Source: JABDFW01 sp035550215 (GTDB lineage Bacteria; Bacteroidota; Bacteroidia; Chitinophagales; Chitinophagaceae). Taken from it: a stretch of 64,000 nucleotides of DNA. Made by a program: the position numbers and the translations under genes. The notes under the pieces were generated by a model. The model was not told the origin of the DNA. It saw only the letters and a program-made list of their open reading frames with translations, and made no database searches. Of this stretch, positions 16,037-25,647 are shown in pieces. The stretch's first letter is position 1. Every line of letters starts with the position of its first letter. Location: assembly GCA_035550215.1 (NCBI GenBank), contig DASZPM010000010.1, positions 186,001-250,000 on the forward strand. The letters are read 5' to 3'.

Positions 16037-18877
16037 ATGAAAAATAAAATATCCTGTGTTTTATCAGCCCTTTTATTGTCAGTAACAGTTTTCTCGCAAA
16101 CGCCTGTTACTATTACGGGGCATATAAAAAACAGTAAAACCGGTGAAAACGTACCCGCTGTTTCTGTAACTATTAAGGGGGGTACGTCATCAACATTTAC
16201 CGACGAGAACGGTAATTTTAAGCTGGTAACTACCGAAAAACCGCCATTCACCATTGTTGTGAGTTCTATCGGTTACGCCAATAAAGAGTTCCAGGTAGCA
16301 TCCGAAAGTGATAAACCTGATATTGCCATTGACCCTGCCTATGTGCTGGGCCAGGACATTGTAGTGGCTGCATCGCGGGTGCCGGAACGTATTCTTGAGT
16401 CACCCGTGTCTATTGAACGGGTAAGCTCTGCAGCCATAAGGCAATCCCCGGCAACCTCTTATTACGACATTCTTGCCAATCTTAAAGGGGTTGACATAAC
16501 AACATCAAGCCTCACTTTTAAAACACCCAGCACCCGCGGTTTTAACTTTAGCGGTAACGCCCGCTTTAACCAGTTGGTTGACGGGATGGATAACCAGGCG
16601 CCGGGGCTTAACTTTTCAGTAGGCGGCGTAGTTGGGCTTACAGAGTTAGACGTAGATAATATGGAACTGCTGCCGGGCGCATCTTCTGCACTGTATGGCT
16701 CAGGCGGCATGAACGGCACATTGCTGATTACAAGTAAGGACCCTTTTAAGTACCAGGGCTTAAGCCTGCAGGTAAAGGAGGGTATGATGAATGTAAACAA
16801 CCCCGGCCGTAATTCATCCGTTTACAATGATTATACCCTGCGCTGGGCACAAAAAATAGGCAGCAAATTCGCCTATAAAGTATCCGCCCAGTATATTGAA
16901 GGCAATGATTGGGTGGCATACAATTATGATGATTACGATGTTAATTCAAAACGCATTATTCCGGGTACGCGGGAAAGCGACCCCAATTATAACGGCGTGA
17001 ATGTATATGGCGACGAAACAACCGCCAATATGCAGAGCGTTACAAATGCAATTCTTACAACAGCTTCAAATCAATTTGCCACTGTAGTACTTCAGCAGCA
17101 AGGTATTGCTAATCCTACACAGGCCCAGATAAACGCTTTCATAACAGCCAATCCTTCTGTAGTCAATAATTTTCTGGCAACAAACTCTAATACTGCTGTT
17201 TTTTATAATGGAAAACAGGCTGGTTTAATACCTAATCAAAACGTATCAAGAACAGGGTACAAAGAATCTGACATTATAGACCCCAAAACAAAAAATGTAA
17301 GAATATCAGGAAGCGCCTCTTACAAAATCACCGATGTGCTTACCGCTACCATTGAGGGGTATTATGGCACAGGTAACACTGTTTATACAGGTGCAGACAG
17401 GTTTGCCCTTAAAAACCTTAAAATGGGGCAATTTAAAGGTGAACTTAGGTCAAAGAACTGGTTTGTGCGTGGTTGGGCTACCCTTGAAAACTCCGGCGAT
17501 GCGTATGACGCAACGGTGAATACACAGCTATTTAACGAGGCATGGAAGGCCAGCACTACCTGGTACCCGCAATATATAGGAGCGTTTGTACAGGCAAAAT
17601 CCCAGGGTGCCGACGATGCCACTGCCTATACTGCTGCCAGGGCGTATGCCGACCAGGGCAGGCCGGTTGCCGGCACGGATGCCTTTAAACAGCTTTTTAA
17701 CCAGGTGGCGCAGAAGGCTATTCCGCTGGGCGGGCATTTTCTTGACAGGACAAACCTGTATATGGTAGAAGGGCAATATAATTTTACAGAAGCCCTTAAA
17801 CTGGCAGATAAAGGATGGAATATTTTGGCCGGTGCAAGCTGGAAACAGTATTTGCTTAACAGCCAGGGTACATTGTTTATTGATACAGCCGGTAAAATAC
17901 CCATTAATGAATATGGTATTTACGCAGAAGCATCAAAGAAGTTATTTAAGGATGTGCTGAAACTTACCGCGTCTGGCCGCTATGATAAAAACGATAATTT
18001 TAAAGGCCGTTTTACCCCCCGTATATCAGCGGTTATAAAAGTGGCCGAAGACCAGAATATCAGGGTGTCTTATCAAACAGCCTATCGTTTTCCTACTACG
18101 CAAAACCAGTATATCAACCTTCAAACAGGCTCAGGTGTGCTGATAGGCGGTTTGCCGGAACTGAGAAAGATTCACCATTTTGATACAGACCCGGTATATA
18201 CATTTGCCAGCTTTGAGCAGTTTGCCGCAACGCACGACCCATCCAAACTTGTGGTGCAGCAGTTTGGGGAATATAAGCCGGAATCTTCGTCTTCGTTCGA
18301 GGTAGGTTATAAGGCCCTTTACTCAAAAAAGATTTTGTTTGATGTATATGGTTATTATGGTGAGTACAAAAACTTCCTTGGAAGGATAACAACCATACAA
18401 GACCCAACCAGCAACCCAACACCAATTTCCATCGCGGTTAACAGCGACAGCAAGGTGAATACTTATGGGTATGGGTTTTCACTCGACTTTATCCTGCGGA
18501 ACAACTTTTTCATCAACGGTAATCTTTATTCTGACGATATAACCAACGTGCCCGCTAATTTTGAAGCGCAGTTTAATACGCCCAAATACCGCGCTAATGT
18601 TGGTTTTGGCAATTCAGCCTTCGGGCCTAAAAAAGCCTTTGGTTTTGATATAATAGCCAAATGGCAGGATGCTTTTTATTTTGACGGAGACTTTGTATCA
18701 GGGCAGGTAAAAGCATTCACTACGGTAGATGCACAAATAAGCTATAAACTAACAAAAGAAAAGCTGCTGTTTAAGCTTGGTGCAACCAACCTGTTTAACC
18801 ACTATTATATTAATGCTGCTGGTAACCCGATGATTGGCGGGTTGTACTATTTAAGCATTGGGTATAACGTATTTTAA
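16037..18877 (+). CDS. TonB-dependent outer membrane receptor with N-terminal carboxypeptidase-regulatory domain
   Basis: Predicted protein of 946 aa. A signal peptide (about residues 1-21, ending VTVFSQ) is followed by a CarboxypepD_reg-like beta-sandwich (about 24-105) and a plug domain starting near 115 with DILANLKGVDI...STRGFNF...LVDGMD. The remainder is the 22-strand barrel, ending in an aromatic residue (IGYNVF) as barrels do. It imports an unknown ligand using TonB energy. No SusD partner follows; the gene is monocistronic and ends at a bidirectional terminator, so it is not a classical SusC. The ligand cannot be inferred from context. Confidence 0.93.
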   Translation: MKNKISCVLSALLLSVTVFSQTPVTITGHIKNSKTGENVPAVSVTIKGGTSSTFTDENGNFKLVTTEKPPFTIVVSSIGYANKEFQVASESDKPDIAIDPAYVLGQDIVVAASRVPERILESPVSIERVSSAAIRQSPATSYYDILANLKGVDITTSSLTFKTPSTRGFNFSGNARFNQLVDGMDNQAPGLNFSVGGVVGLTELDVDNMELLPGASSALYGSGGMNGTLLITSKDPFKYQGLSLQVKEGMMNVNNPGRNSSVYNDYTLRWAQKIGSKFAYKVSAQYIEGNDWVAYNYDDYDVNSKRIIPGTRESDPNYNGVNVYGDETTANMQSVTNAILTTASNQFATVVLQQQGIANPTQAQINAFITANPSVVNNFLATNSNTAVFYNGKQAGLIPNQNVSRTGYKESDIIDPKTKNVRISGSASYKITDVLTATIEGYYGTGNTVYTGADRFALKNLKMGQFKGELRSKNWFVRGWATLENSGDAYDATVNTQLFNEAWKASTTWYPQYIGAFVQAKSQGADDATAYTAARAYADQGRPVAGTDAFKQLFNQVAQKAIPLGGHFLDRTNLYMVEGQYNFTEALKLADKGWNILAGASWKQYLLNSQGTLFIDTAGKIPINEYGIYAEASKKLFKDVLKLTASGRYDKNDNFKGRFTPRISAVIKVAEDQNIRVSYQTAYRFPTTQNQYINLQTGSGVLIGGLPELRKIHHFDTDPVYTFASFEQFAATHDPSKLVVQQFGEYKPESSSSFEVGYKALYSKKILFDVYGYYGEYKNFLGRITTIQDPTSNPTPISIAVNSDSKVNTYGYGFSLDFILRNNFFINGNLYSDDITNVPANFEAQFNTPKYRANVGFGNSAFGPKKAFGFDIIAKWQDAFYFDGDFVSGQVKAFTTVDAQISYKLTKEKLLFKLGATNLFNHYYINAAGNPMIGGLYYLSIGYNVF

Positions 18878-18896
18878 CAGTATAAAATATTGCAAT

Positions 18897-18928
18897 AAAA
18901 AACCTCCGTTCATAAGCGGAGGTTTTTT
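18897..18928. terminator. bidirectional rho-independent terminator
   Basis: AAAAAACCTCCG pairs with CGGAGGTTTTTT around an 8-base loop. The A and T runs on both sides let it serve both the receptor gene (plus) and the DinB-like gene (minus), which converge here. Confidence 0.9.
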
Positions 18929-18949
18929 ATTGGAAAGCTGGGAATATAG

Positions 18950-19450
18950 TTATTGATACGACATAGCGTCAAGGCCCAGGTGCCTGCGTATAATACTCAT
19001 CTGGCCGATATGGTATGCTTCGTGCGAGCCCATAAAATTCAGCGCATCAAAAAAAGTATCTCCTGTGGGTACCCTGAAAGGCAGCGGCATTGCCAGTTGT
19101 TCTGCTGAAAGATTGCTGATAGCTCCTGTAAAAATTGGTGATATTTCATCCCAGCAGGTTTTTAACTCACTTAGTGTTGGGTATTGCAATGCTGTGTCAA
19201 GCTTTCGGTTATGTGGTGGTGGCTGGGTCATATCAACATATAAATCATGAAAAGGAAATGGCTTTTGCACCCCCATCATGGTTGACACATTATAGCGAAT
19301 GTTGGTAAGGTGGCCTGCAATCCACCTGAGGTGGTTGATATGTTCTGTTAGCTGTACTTCTGCCTGCTCATCTGTAATGCCGCTAAGCACATTATTAAAA
19401 AGCTTAGTGTGCAGCATAAATTGCTGGTTAACTGCCGTAGTTGATGACAT
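18950..19450 (-). CDS. DinB-like metal-binding four-helix protein
   Basis: Predicted protein of 166 aa from the ATG at 19450 (start MSSTTAV). A longer frame to 19534 would begin upstream of the promoter element at 19483-19490 and is unlikely. The first His of the usual metal triad is in HLRWIAGHL and the others in GSHEAYHIGQM near the C-terminus, the pattern of DinB/YfiT-like proteins. The family includes thiol transferases and unknown stress proteins; the activity here is not predictable. It is monocistronic with a terminator at 18897-18928. Confidence 0.85.
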   Translation of the reverse strand: MSSTTAVNQQFMLHTKLFNNVLSGITDEQAEVQLTEHINHLRWIAGHLTNIRYNVSTMMGVQKPFPFHDLYVDMTQPPPHNRKLDTALQYPTLSELKTCWDEISPIFTGAISNLSAEQLAMPLPFRVPTGDTFFDALNFMGSHEAYHIGQMSIIRRHLGLDAMSYQ

Positions 19451-19482
19451 AGTGTTAGTTTTAAAAACATTTAAACAATACG

Positions 19483-19490
19483 CAAACTTA
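19483..19490 (-). promoter_or_regulatory. -7 promoter element of the DinB-like gene
   Basis: TAAGTTTG on the minus strand is an exact TAnnTTTG match 32 bases before the chosen ATG at 19450. Confidence 0.5.
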
Positions 19491-19566
19491 AAAATATGTT
19501 TTTGCTGCGGGGTTGGGGGAAAACGACAATACAAGGGGGCAATTTGGCCAAATTACACTTTATTAG

Positions 19567-19989
19567 CTACTTTACTCTTTGCAGCCCTTTATTAATGCCT
19601 GCTTTTATCATATTTCCATAGCCGTCATCCGGCAGGTATGTTGTGTAAGAAAGTGCCAGGGTATAATTTTTACGGGCATCTTCAAGGTTGCCTGTGTCTT
19701 CAAAGCCTTTAGCTACATTAAGGTAAAGCGACGGGTAGTTAGCCTTCATGCTCTCCTCTTCAATCGTCAATGCAATAGCCAGGCATTTTTCATCCCACGT
19801 TAATTTTTCTTCAACAGTGCTTTGCCGGCGCGCCACGTAATGCGCGGCCGTAAATTGTTCAAATGGGGATGCTGCCTTTTCCCATGCCTCGTAAAACAAT
19901 TGTTTGGCTTCCAGTGGTTTTCCTTCGCCTTCTTTTTGCATGCCCGCAGCACAAAGTTGTATTACCGGGTTTTCAGCGTCAAACGTCAT
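19567..19989 (-). CDS. TPR-like helical repeat protein
   Basis: Predicted protein of 140 aa. Helical hairpins with TPR-like spacing are visible: AAGMQKEGEGKPLEAKQLFYEAW, then a middle helix pair, then NVAKGFEDTGNLEDARKNYTLAL, each given here in part. Such short proteins are probably interaction scaffolds. It lies 7 bases downstream of the PfkB-family gene on the same strand, so the two are very likely cotranscribed, but a functional link is not evident. Confidence 0.7.
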   Translation of the reverse strand: MTFDAENPVIQLCAAGMQKEGEGKPLEAKQLFYEAWEKAASPFEQFTAAHYVARRQSTVEEKLTWDEKCLAIALTIEEESMKANYPSLYLNVAKGFEDTGNLEDARKNYTLALSYTTYLPDDGYGNMIKAGINKGLQRVK

Positions 19990-19996
19990 AGTTCCT

Positions 19997-20947
19997 TTAG
20001 TTGAAAACGTTTTTGTTTAAGTGTTTAAATGCCTCCATCGCGCCGAGGTATTCACACGTTCTTGCGCCCGCTTTGTTGGCGTTTAAAATAATATCGTGCC
20101 ACTGTTGTTGTGAAAGGCCGGCTATTTCGTCAGCAGGTTTGTTATTCAACTGGTAAAGTACTGCGCCTACAAAAGCATCGCCGGCGCCGGTGGTATCAAC
20201 AGGCTTTACCGGTATGCTTTGTACTGTGCTTGTGCGACCACTATAACCAAGTAAAGCGCCCTCTTTCCCAAGGGTAATAGTAAAAACTGCATTGGTTTTC
20301 GCCAGCAATATTTCAGCAGCTTCAACAACAGTTGGCGCGCCTGTTATAAGTATGGCTTCTTCTTCACTTACTTTGAAAAAGTTGCACTCCCTTAAAAAAT
20401 GCCAGGACTGGTCAATAAACGATTGTATTTTGTCTTTAAACAAAAGATGGCGATAATTAGGGTCGAAGCTGATAAAAATATTTTTTTCCATCGCTTTTTG
20501 TAAAAGCCTTTTATACGCTTCCTGCAAAGGGCCGGGAAGAAAAGCGGTAGCAGACCCGAAATGAATAATAGCAACATCCGCCAAATCAATCACCTCAATT
20601 TCTTCTTTTGTTAATTGGCCGTCGGCGCCGCGGTTAAAAACAAAATCACGTTCGCCATCTTCCATCAGCGATACAAAAGCAAAAGTGGTAAAGTAATCAT
20701 TATCGCGCAGCATCCAGTGGGTAGATACGCCAAACGATTCCATTACTTCAGCAAGCTGTTTACCAAAAGGGTCATTGCCAACTTTTGCTGCCAGTTCAAC
20801 ATCACCACCCAATGCCGCAATCGCCGCAGCAACATTGGTAGGCGCACCGCCCGGTTTTTTAAGAAAGTTCTCCCCGACTGACAGGGCTTTGCCTTTGTCA
20901 GTACATATCATGTCAATTAAGGCTTCTCCAATACAAAGTATTTTCAT
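19997..20947 (-). CDS. PfkB-family carbohydrate kinase, probably fructokinase
   Basis: Predicted protein of 316 aa, normal for the family. It should phosphorylate a sugar, most likely fructose, in the cytoplasm. The N-terminal GEALIDMI, the substrate-binding GGAPTNVAAAIAALGG segment and the C-terminal DTTGAGDAF motif (anion hole and catalytic Asp) are intact. The fructokinase-like rather than ribokinase-like assignment rests on the N-terminal PGGAPTNVA pattern. It heads a two-gene operon with the TPR-like gene. No sugar transporter or regulator is adjacent. Confidence 0.85.
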   Translation of the reverse strand: MKILCIGEALIDMICTDKGKALSVGENFLKKPGGAPTNVAAAIAALGGDVELAAKVGNDPFGKQLAEVMESFGVSTHWMLRDNDYFTTFAFVSLMEDGERDFVFNRGADGQLTKEEIEVIDLADVAIIHFGSATAFLPGPLQEAYKRLLQKAMEKNIFISFDPNYRHLLFKDKIQSFIDQSWHFLRECNFFKVSEEEAILITGAPTVVEAAEILLAKTNAVFTITLGKEGALLGYSGRTSTVQSIPVKPVDTTGAGDAFVGAVLYQLNNKPADEIAGLSQQQWHDIILNANKAGARTCEYLGAMEAFKHLNKNVFN

Positions 20948-21117
20948 GGCAGGCAGTTAATTGTTAACGATTGATTGTTTGGCCGGCATAGCAATCTCCT
21001 TTTTAAGCGGCATCAACGCTGCTTACTTGCAAGCGCGTTAAATTGTTATGCAGGGTTTAACTTACCGAAGTTACTTTTCCGCCGCAACAATTTCTCTTTT
21101 TGTTGCCCATAATCCTA

Positions 21118-21125
21118 TATTTTTG
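21118..21125 (+). promoter_or_regulatory. -7 promoter element of pdhB
   Basis: TATTTTTG is an exact TAnnTTTG match 33 bases before the pdhB ATG. A TTTTTG run lies upstream at 21097-21102, but the 15-base gap is shorter than the usual 19-21, so the -33 element is uncertain. Confidence 0.45.
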
Positions 21126-21158
21126 CGGTGCTTTTAAAAAGCCAATAAACATAGTATT

Positions 21159-22145
21159 ATGCGACAAATTGCTTTTCGTGAGGCGCTGCGCGAGGCCATG
21201 AGCGAGGAAATGAGGCGGGATGACAGAGTTTTTTTAATGGGAGAAGAAGTAGCTGAATACAATGGCGCCTATAAGGTTAGCCAGGGTATGCTGGCTGAAT
21301 TTGGACCAAAAAGAGTGATTGATACCCCGATTTCGGAGTTGGGTTTTGCTGCTGTAGGTGTAGGCGCGGCCCAAAACGGCCTTCGCCCGATAGTAGAGTT
21401 TATGACATGGAACTTTGCCGTACTGGCACTTGACCAGATATTAAATACTGCCAGTAAAATGCTGGCAATGAGTGGCGGGCAAATAAGTTGCCCTATTGTG
21501 TTTCGCGGGCCTAATGGCAGCGCGGGACAGTTGGGCGCACAGCACTCAACGGCGTTTGAAAGCTATTTAGCCAATATACCCGGTATAAAAGTAGTATCAC
21601 CGTCTAACGGGTACGATGCAAAAGGGTTACTGAAACAGGCTATCCGCTACGAGGAAGACCCTGTTATGTTTATGGAAGGGGAAGTAACCTATGGCGATAA
21701 AAGCGAGGTTCCGGAAGAAGAATATTATATCCCGCTTGGCAAGGCCGATGTTAAAAAACAGGGACGTGATGTAACCATCGTTTCATATAATAAAATGATG
21801 AAGGTTGCATTAGGCGCTGCCGCTGAACTGGAAAAAGAAAATGTAAGCGCAGAAGTGATTGACCTGCGTACTATACGCCCGCTGGACTGGATGACAGTAC
21901 TGGAGAGCGTTAAAAAGACAAACCGCCTGGTGATTGTGGAAGAGCAATGGCCAATGTGTTCAGTGTCATCTGAACTGGCTTACAGGATACAGAAGGAAGG
22001 CTTTGACTATCTTGATGCACCGGTAAGGCGTATTACAAGCGCGGATGCGCCTATGCACTATGCGCCAAACCTTGCAGCATTGGCCATACCCGACGTGCCA
22101 AGAACAGTAAAAATTGTGAAAGAAGTGATGTACATGAAAAAATAG
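21159..22145 (+). CDS. pdhB: pyruvate dehydrogenase E1 component, beta subunit
   Basis: Predicted protein of 328 aa, typical length. With the E1 alpha subunit (not in this window) it decarboxylates pyruvate using thiamine diphosphate and passes the acetyl group to E2. Visible are FMGEEVAEYNGAYKVSQG at the N-terminus, the cofactor-proximal IVEFMTWNFAVLALDQ segment, PNGSAGQLGAQHS, and the C-terminal transketolase domain with DLRTIRPLD. It could be a branched-chain E1 beta, but the MGEEVAEYNGAYK opening is PDH-like. It is monocistronic with its own terminator. Confidence 0.9.
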   Translation: MRQIAFREALREAMSEEMRRDDRVFLMGEEVAEYNGAYKVSQGMLAEFGPKRVIDTPISELGFAAVGVGAAQNGLRPIVEFMTWNFAVLALDQILNTASKMLAMSGGQISCPIVFRGPNGSAGQLGAQHSTAFESYLANIPGIKVVSPSNGYDAKGLLKQAIRYEEDPVMFMEGEVTYGDKSEVPEEEYYIPLGKADVKKQGRDVTIVSYNKMMKVALGAAAELEKENVSAEVIDLRTIRPLDWMTVLESVKKTNRLVIVEEQWPMCSVSSELAYRIQKEGFDYLDAPVRRITSADAPMHYAPNLAALAIPDVPRTVKIVKEVMYMKK

Positions 22146-22168
22146 TATTTGATTAAAATACGACAAAG

Positions 22169-22197
22169 AGGCAATAATTTACTTTATTGCCTTTTTT
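22169..22197 (+). terminator. rho-independent terminator after pdhB
   Basis: AGGCAATAA pairs with TTATTGCCT around a 6-base loop and is followed by TTTTTT. It lies 23 bases after the pdhB stop. Confidence 0.9.
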
Positions 22198-22255
22198 ATT
22201 TATTAGCAAGCGATGTATTTGTTTACTAACGAATTTTGCTGTTAAACATAATTGT

Positions 22256-24328
22256 ATGAGATACCGGCTGCTGACTTTTGCGTTGTTTTTTTCCATGCGG
22301 GCATTTTCCCAAACCGCTGACAGCAGCAGTACGCCGGTTGACAGCACAACGCTGCAAAACGTTACCGTTAAAGCTTTTGAGAGTAAAACTAAATGGAAGG
22401 ACGTACCGGCCTCTGTATCCGTGCTTAATAAAAAAGACCTGCAACGTTTTGACGTAAGCAATATGGTAGCCGAGTTTAACGCTGCTACTGGCGTGCGAAT
22501 GGAAGAGCGTTCACCGGGCAGTTACCGGCTTTCGGTAAGAGGCAGCTTATTACGTTCACCGTTCGGCGTGCGCGATATAAAAATATATCTTGACGATGTG
22601 CCGTTTACTGATGCAACGGGCAATACTTATTTAAACTTAATAGACCCCAACCACCTGCAGTCAGTCGAAATAATAAAAGGCCCTTCCAGCAGTATTTACG
22701 GCGCTAACACAGGCGGCGTTGTGTTGCTTAACTCATTAAACGATATAGGCAACGCAAAAAACAAGTTTGATGCTTCGCTTGCGGGTGGTTCCTACGGAAT
22801 GTTCAGCGAGGAAGCAGGCTGGCAAACACAGCATAAAAAATTCTTCTCAAGCCTGCAGCAATCGCACATGCAGAGCGATGGTTACCGGCAGCAGTCAGCC
22901 ATGCGTAAGGATGTAATAAAATGGAACGGCAAAGCGGCGCTGTCATCAAAAGAAACCCTGGCCTTCACTGCATTTTACACTGACTTATATTACCAAACAC
23001 CCGGCGGTTTAACACAGGTGCAGTTAGACACCAACCCGAGGCTGGCGAGGCCAAAGGCAGGCAGCATACCCGGCGCTGTTACACAGCATTCCTCTGTACG
23101 CAATAAAACAGCGTTTGGCGCTGTAACCTTAACTTCAAATTTTGGCAGCCATTTCAGTAATACTACTTCCTTTGTACTTGACCATACGTCATTTACAAAC
23201 CCCTTTATAACAAACTACGAGGAGCGCAGCGAATGGAATTATAATGCCCGCACAAGTTTTGCCTACGCATACAAGGCCGGTAATTTTGCGCTGCATGCCT
23301 TTGCCGGTGGTGAGATGGGGTATAACGTTGCTTCCGTTAATGATTATGGCAACAGGGCCGGTGTAAAAGACACTGTACAGTTTAAAGACCTTACACATCT
23401 TTCCCAATACTTTGTTTTTGCGCAGGTAAATATTAATGCGGGCAGGCGCTGGGTCTTCCAGTTAGGAGCAAGTAATAATACCACGCATTACTGGTTTAAC
23501 CGCCTTACCGACCACTCAAAACAATACCCGCAGCAGCGTAATGCCGGGCCGCTTGTTACACCACGTTTCAGTGCGTTGTTCCAGGTAAGCAAAACAACTT
23601 CTGTATATGCATCTGCCTCCGAAGGGTTCTCCACGCCAACACTAGCAGAAGTGCGGCCGTCTGATGGTAATTATTATCCTTACCTGCAGCCGGAATATGG
23701 CTGGAACTATGAAGCCGGTATAAAAGGCATGGCCATAAAAGGTGCACTGGAATTTAATGCGTCAGCTTATTATTTAAAACTGAAACAAGCTATTGTTTCA
23801 AGAACGGATAGCACAGGCGCCCAGTACTTTGTCAACTCCGGCGGCGCTATTGAAAAAGGCATTGAAGTGTGGTTTAAAGCGCATCTTGTTCACAACACAA
23901 ATCATTTTGTTACAAGCCTTGATGTATGGAACAGTTTAAGCTACCAGCCTTATCACTTCGCCACGTATATCTCCGGCACAAACAATTACACGGGCAACCG
24001 GTTAACGGGTGTTCCGCGCACTATTAATGTCAGCGGCATTGATTTGTCCCTGGTAAAAAAATGGTATGCCGGTGTTATACTCAACAATACCTCATCGCTG
24101 CCTGTGGATGATGCAAACAGCGCTTTCGCAAAAGCCTATCACCTGCTGCAAATAAAACTGGGCAAATACTTTGATGCCGGTGCATGCAAATTAAATGCTT
24201 ACCTGGGCATTGACAATGTACTTAATGAAGTATACAGCCTGGGCAATGATATTAATGCAGTGGGTAAACGGTATTTTAATCCCGCCCCGGCCCGTAATTT
24301 TTTTATTGGTGTTAGAGCAGCCTTTTAA
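22256..24328 (+). CDS. TonB-dependent outer membrane receptor, FecA/siderophore-like
   Basis: Predicted protein of 690 aa from the ATG at 22256. This start gives a clean signal peptide (MRYRLLTFALFFSMRAFSQ), whereas the longer frame from 22187 overlaps the pdhB terminator. There is no carboxypeptidase-like domain. The plug covers about residues 40-160 with VRGSLLRSPFGVRDIKIYLD and the VEIIKGPSSSIYGANTGG motif, and the barrel ends in RAAF. Length and plug resemble iron-siderophore receptors, but the ligand is an inference. It is monocistronic, with the regulator gene 91 bases downstream. Confidence 0.9.
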   Translation: MRYRLLTFALFFSMRAFSQTADSSSTPVDSTTLQNVTVKAFESKTKWKDVPASVSVLNKKDLQRFDVSNMVAEFNAATGVRMEERSPGSYRLSVRGSLLRSPFGVRDIKIYLDDVPFTDATGNTYLNLIDPNHLQSVEIIKGPSSSIYGANTGGVVLLNSLNDIGNAKNKFDASLAGGSYGMFSEEAGWQTQHKKFFSSLQQSHMQSDGYRQQSAMRKDVIKWNGKAALSSKETLAFTAFYTDLYYQTPGGLTQVQLDTNPRLARPKAGSIPGAVTQHSSVRNKTAFGAVTLTSNFGSHFSNTTSFVLDHTSFTNPFITNYEERSEWNYNARTSFAYAYKAGNFALHAFAGGEMGYNVASVNDYGNRAGVKDTVQFKDLTHLSQYFVFAQVNINAGRRWVFQLGASNNTTHYWFNRLTDHSKQYPQQRNAGPLVTPRFSALFQVSKTTSVYASASEGFSTPTLAEVRPSDGNYYPYLQPEYGWNYEAGIKGMAIKGALEFNASAYYLKLKQAIVSRTDSTGAQYFVNSGGAIEKGIEVWFKAHLVHNTNHFVTSLDVWNSLSYQPYHFATYISGTNNYTGNRLTGVPRTINVSGIDLSLVKKWYAGVILNNTSSLPVDDANSAFAKAYHLLQIKLGKYFDAGACKLNAYLGIDNVLNEVYSLGNDINAVGKRYFNPAPARNFFIGVRAAF

Positions 24329-24419
24329 TAAACCTTTACAGCAGTAGTTGGTTAATATGGTGTTTATTGTTGCACACAACACGCTAACCTTATTATATTC
24401 GCACAATCAAAAATAAACT

Positions 24420-25580
24420 ATGCCGAACATCCTGATTATTGATGATGAAAAAGCCATACGTAAAACGCTGGGGGAAATACTCTCCTACGAAGGGTTTAAA
24501 ATTGATGAAGCTGCGGATGGAGAAGAAGGGTTAAAGTACTTTAATGAAAAAGCGTACGACGTTATACTCTGCGATATAAAAATGCCAAAGCTGGATGGCC
24601 TTGAGTTTTTGACGAGGGCGACAGAAAAAAACCCTGACGTACCCGTTATAATGATTAGCGGCCACGGCACCATTGAAACCGCCGTTGACGCGGTGAAAAA
24701 AGGAGCGTATGACTATATTGCCAAGCCACCGGACCTTAACCGCCTGCTTATTACCATACGCAACGCCCTGGACAAAAACACGCTGAACAAAGAAACGCGT
24801 ACCTTAAAACGAAAAGTTAAGCGTGTAGACGACATGACCGGCGAGAGTGATGCGATAAAGCGTATTAAAGACACCATTGAAAAAGTAGCTCCTACAGATG
24901 CCCGTGTGCTCATTACCGGGGAAAATGGCGTTGGTAAGGAACTGGTAGCGCGGTGGATACATGAAAAAAGCAACCGTTGCGAAAGCCCGCTTATTGAGGT
25001 TAACTGTGCTGCTATACCGGCTGAATTGATAGAAAGTGAATTATTCGGGCACGAAAAGGGTTCATTTACCTCGGCCATAAAGCAACGTATCGGCAAATTT
25101 GAGCAGGCAAACGGCGGCACCCTTTTCCTGGATGAAATTGGTGACATGAGCCTTAGCGCCCAGGCAAAAGTTTTACGTGCCCTGCAGGAAGGTAAAATAA
25201 CAAGGGTAGGGGGTGATAAGGAGATAAGTGTTGATGTTAGGGTAGTGGCTGCCACCAATAAAGACCTGCTGAAGGAGGTGGAAGAGAAAAACTTCAGGCT
25301 TGACCTTTATCACAGGCTCGGGGTAATACTTATTCATGTTCCTTCCCTTAATGAAAGAAGGGAAGATATACCCCTGCTGGTAGAAAAGTTTTTAAACGAC
25401 ATAGCAGGCGAGTATGGCCAGGCAAAGAAAAATATTGATAAAAAGGCCATGGAAGCCCTGCAGAAACATAACTGGACGGGCAATATTCGTGAATTGAGGA
25501 ATGTTGTTGAACGCCTTATTATATTGTCAGGCAAAACCATTACACTGGAAGACGTAACTATGTACGTGCTGCCCATATAA
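24420..25580 (+). CDS. NtrC-like response regulator lacking the Fis DNA-binding domain
   Basis: Predicted protein of 386 aa. The receiver domain (1-120) has phospho-acceptor Asp52 in LCDIKMP. The AAA+ domain (about 140-375) has Walker A GENGVGKE at 167-174 and Walker B LFLDEIG. Two features are odd. The sigma-54 contact loop GAFTGA reads GSFTSA (214-219), and the protein stops after the AAA+ lid (ITLEDVTMYVLPI), where NtrC proteins continue for about 60-80 residues into a Fis helix-turn-helix. It may act without specific DNA binding or on another target. No histidine kinase is adjacent. Confidence 0.9.
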   Translation: MPNILIIDDEKAIRKTLGEILSYEGFKIDEAADGEEGLKYFNEKAYDVILCDIKMPKLDGLEFLTRATEKNPDVPVIMISGHGTIETAVDAVKKGAYDYIAKPPDLNRLLITIRNALDKNTLNKETRTLKRKVKRVDDMTGESDAIKRIKDTIEKVAPTDARVLITGENGVGKELVARWIHEKSNRCESPLIEVNCAAIPAELIESELFGHEKGSFTSAIKQRIGKFEQANGGTLFLDEIGDMSLSAQAKVLRALQEGKITRVGGDKEISVDVRVVAATNKDLLKEVEEKNFRLDLYHRLGVILIHVPSLNERREDIPLLVEKFLNDIAGEYGQAKKNIDKKAMEALQKHNWTGNIRELRNVVERLIILSGKTITLEDVTMYVLPI

Positions 25581-25647
25581 GCTGGTTCAGTTGATTGACA
25601 CCAGCTATGAATGCTGCAACAGCCTAAATTTCAACTTATAACAAATT

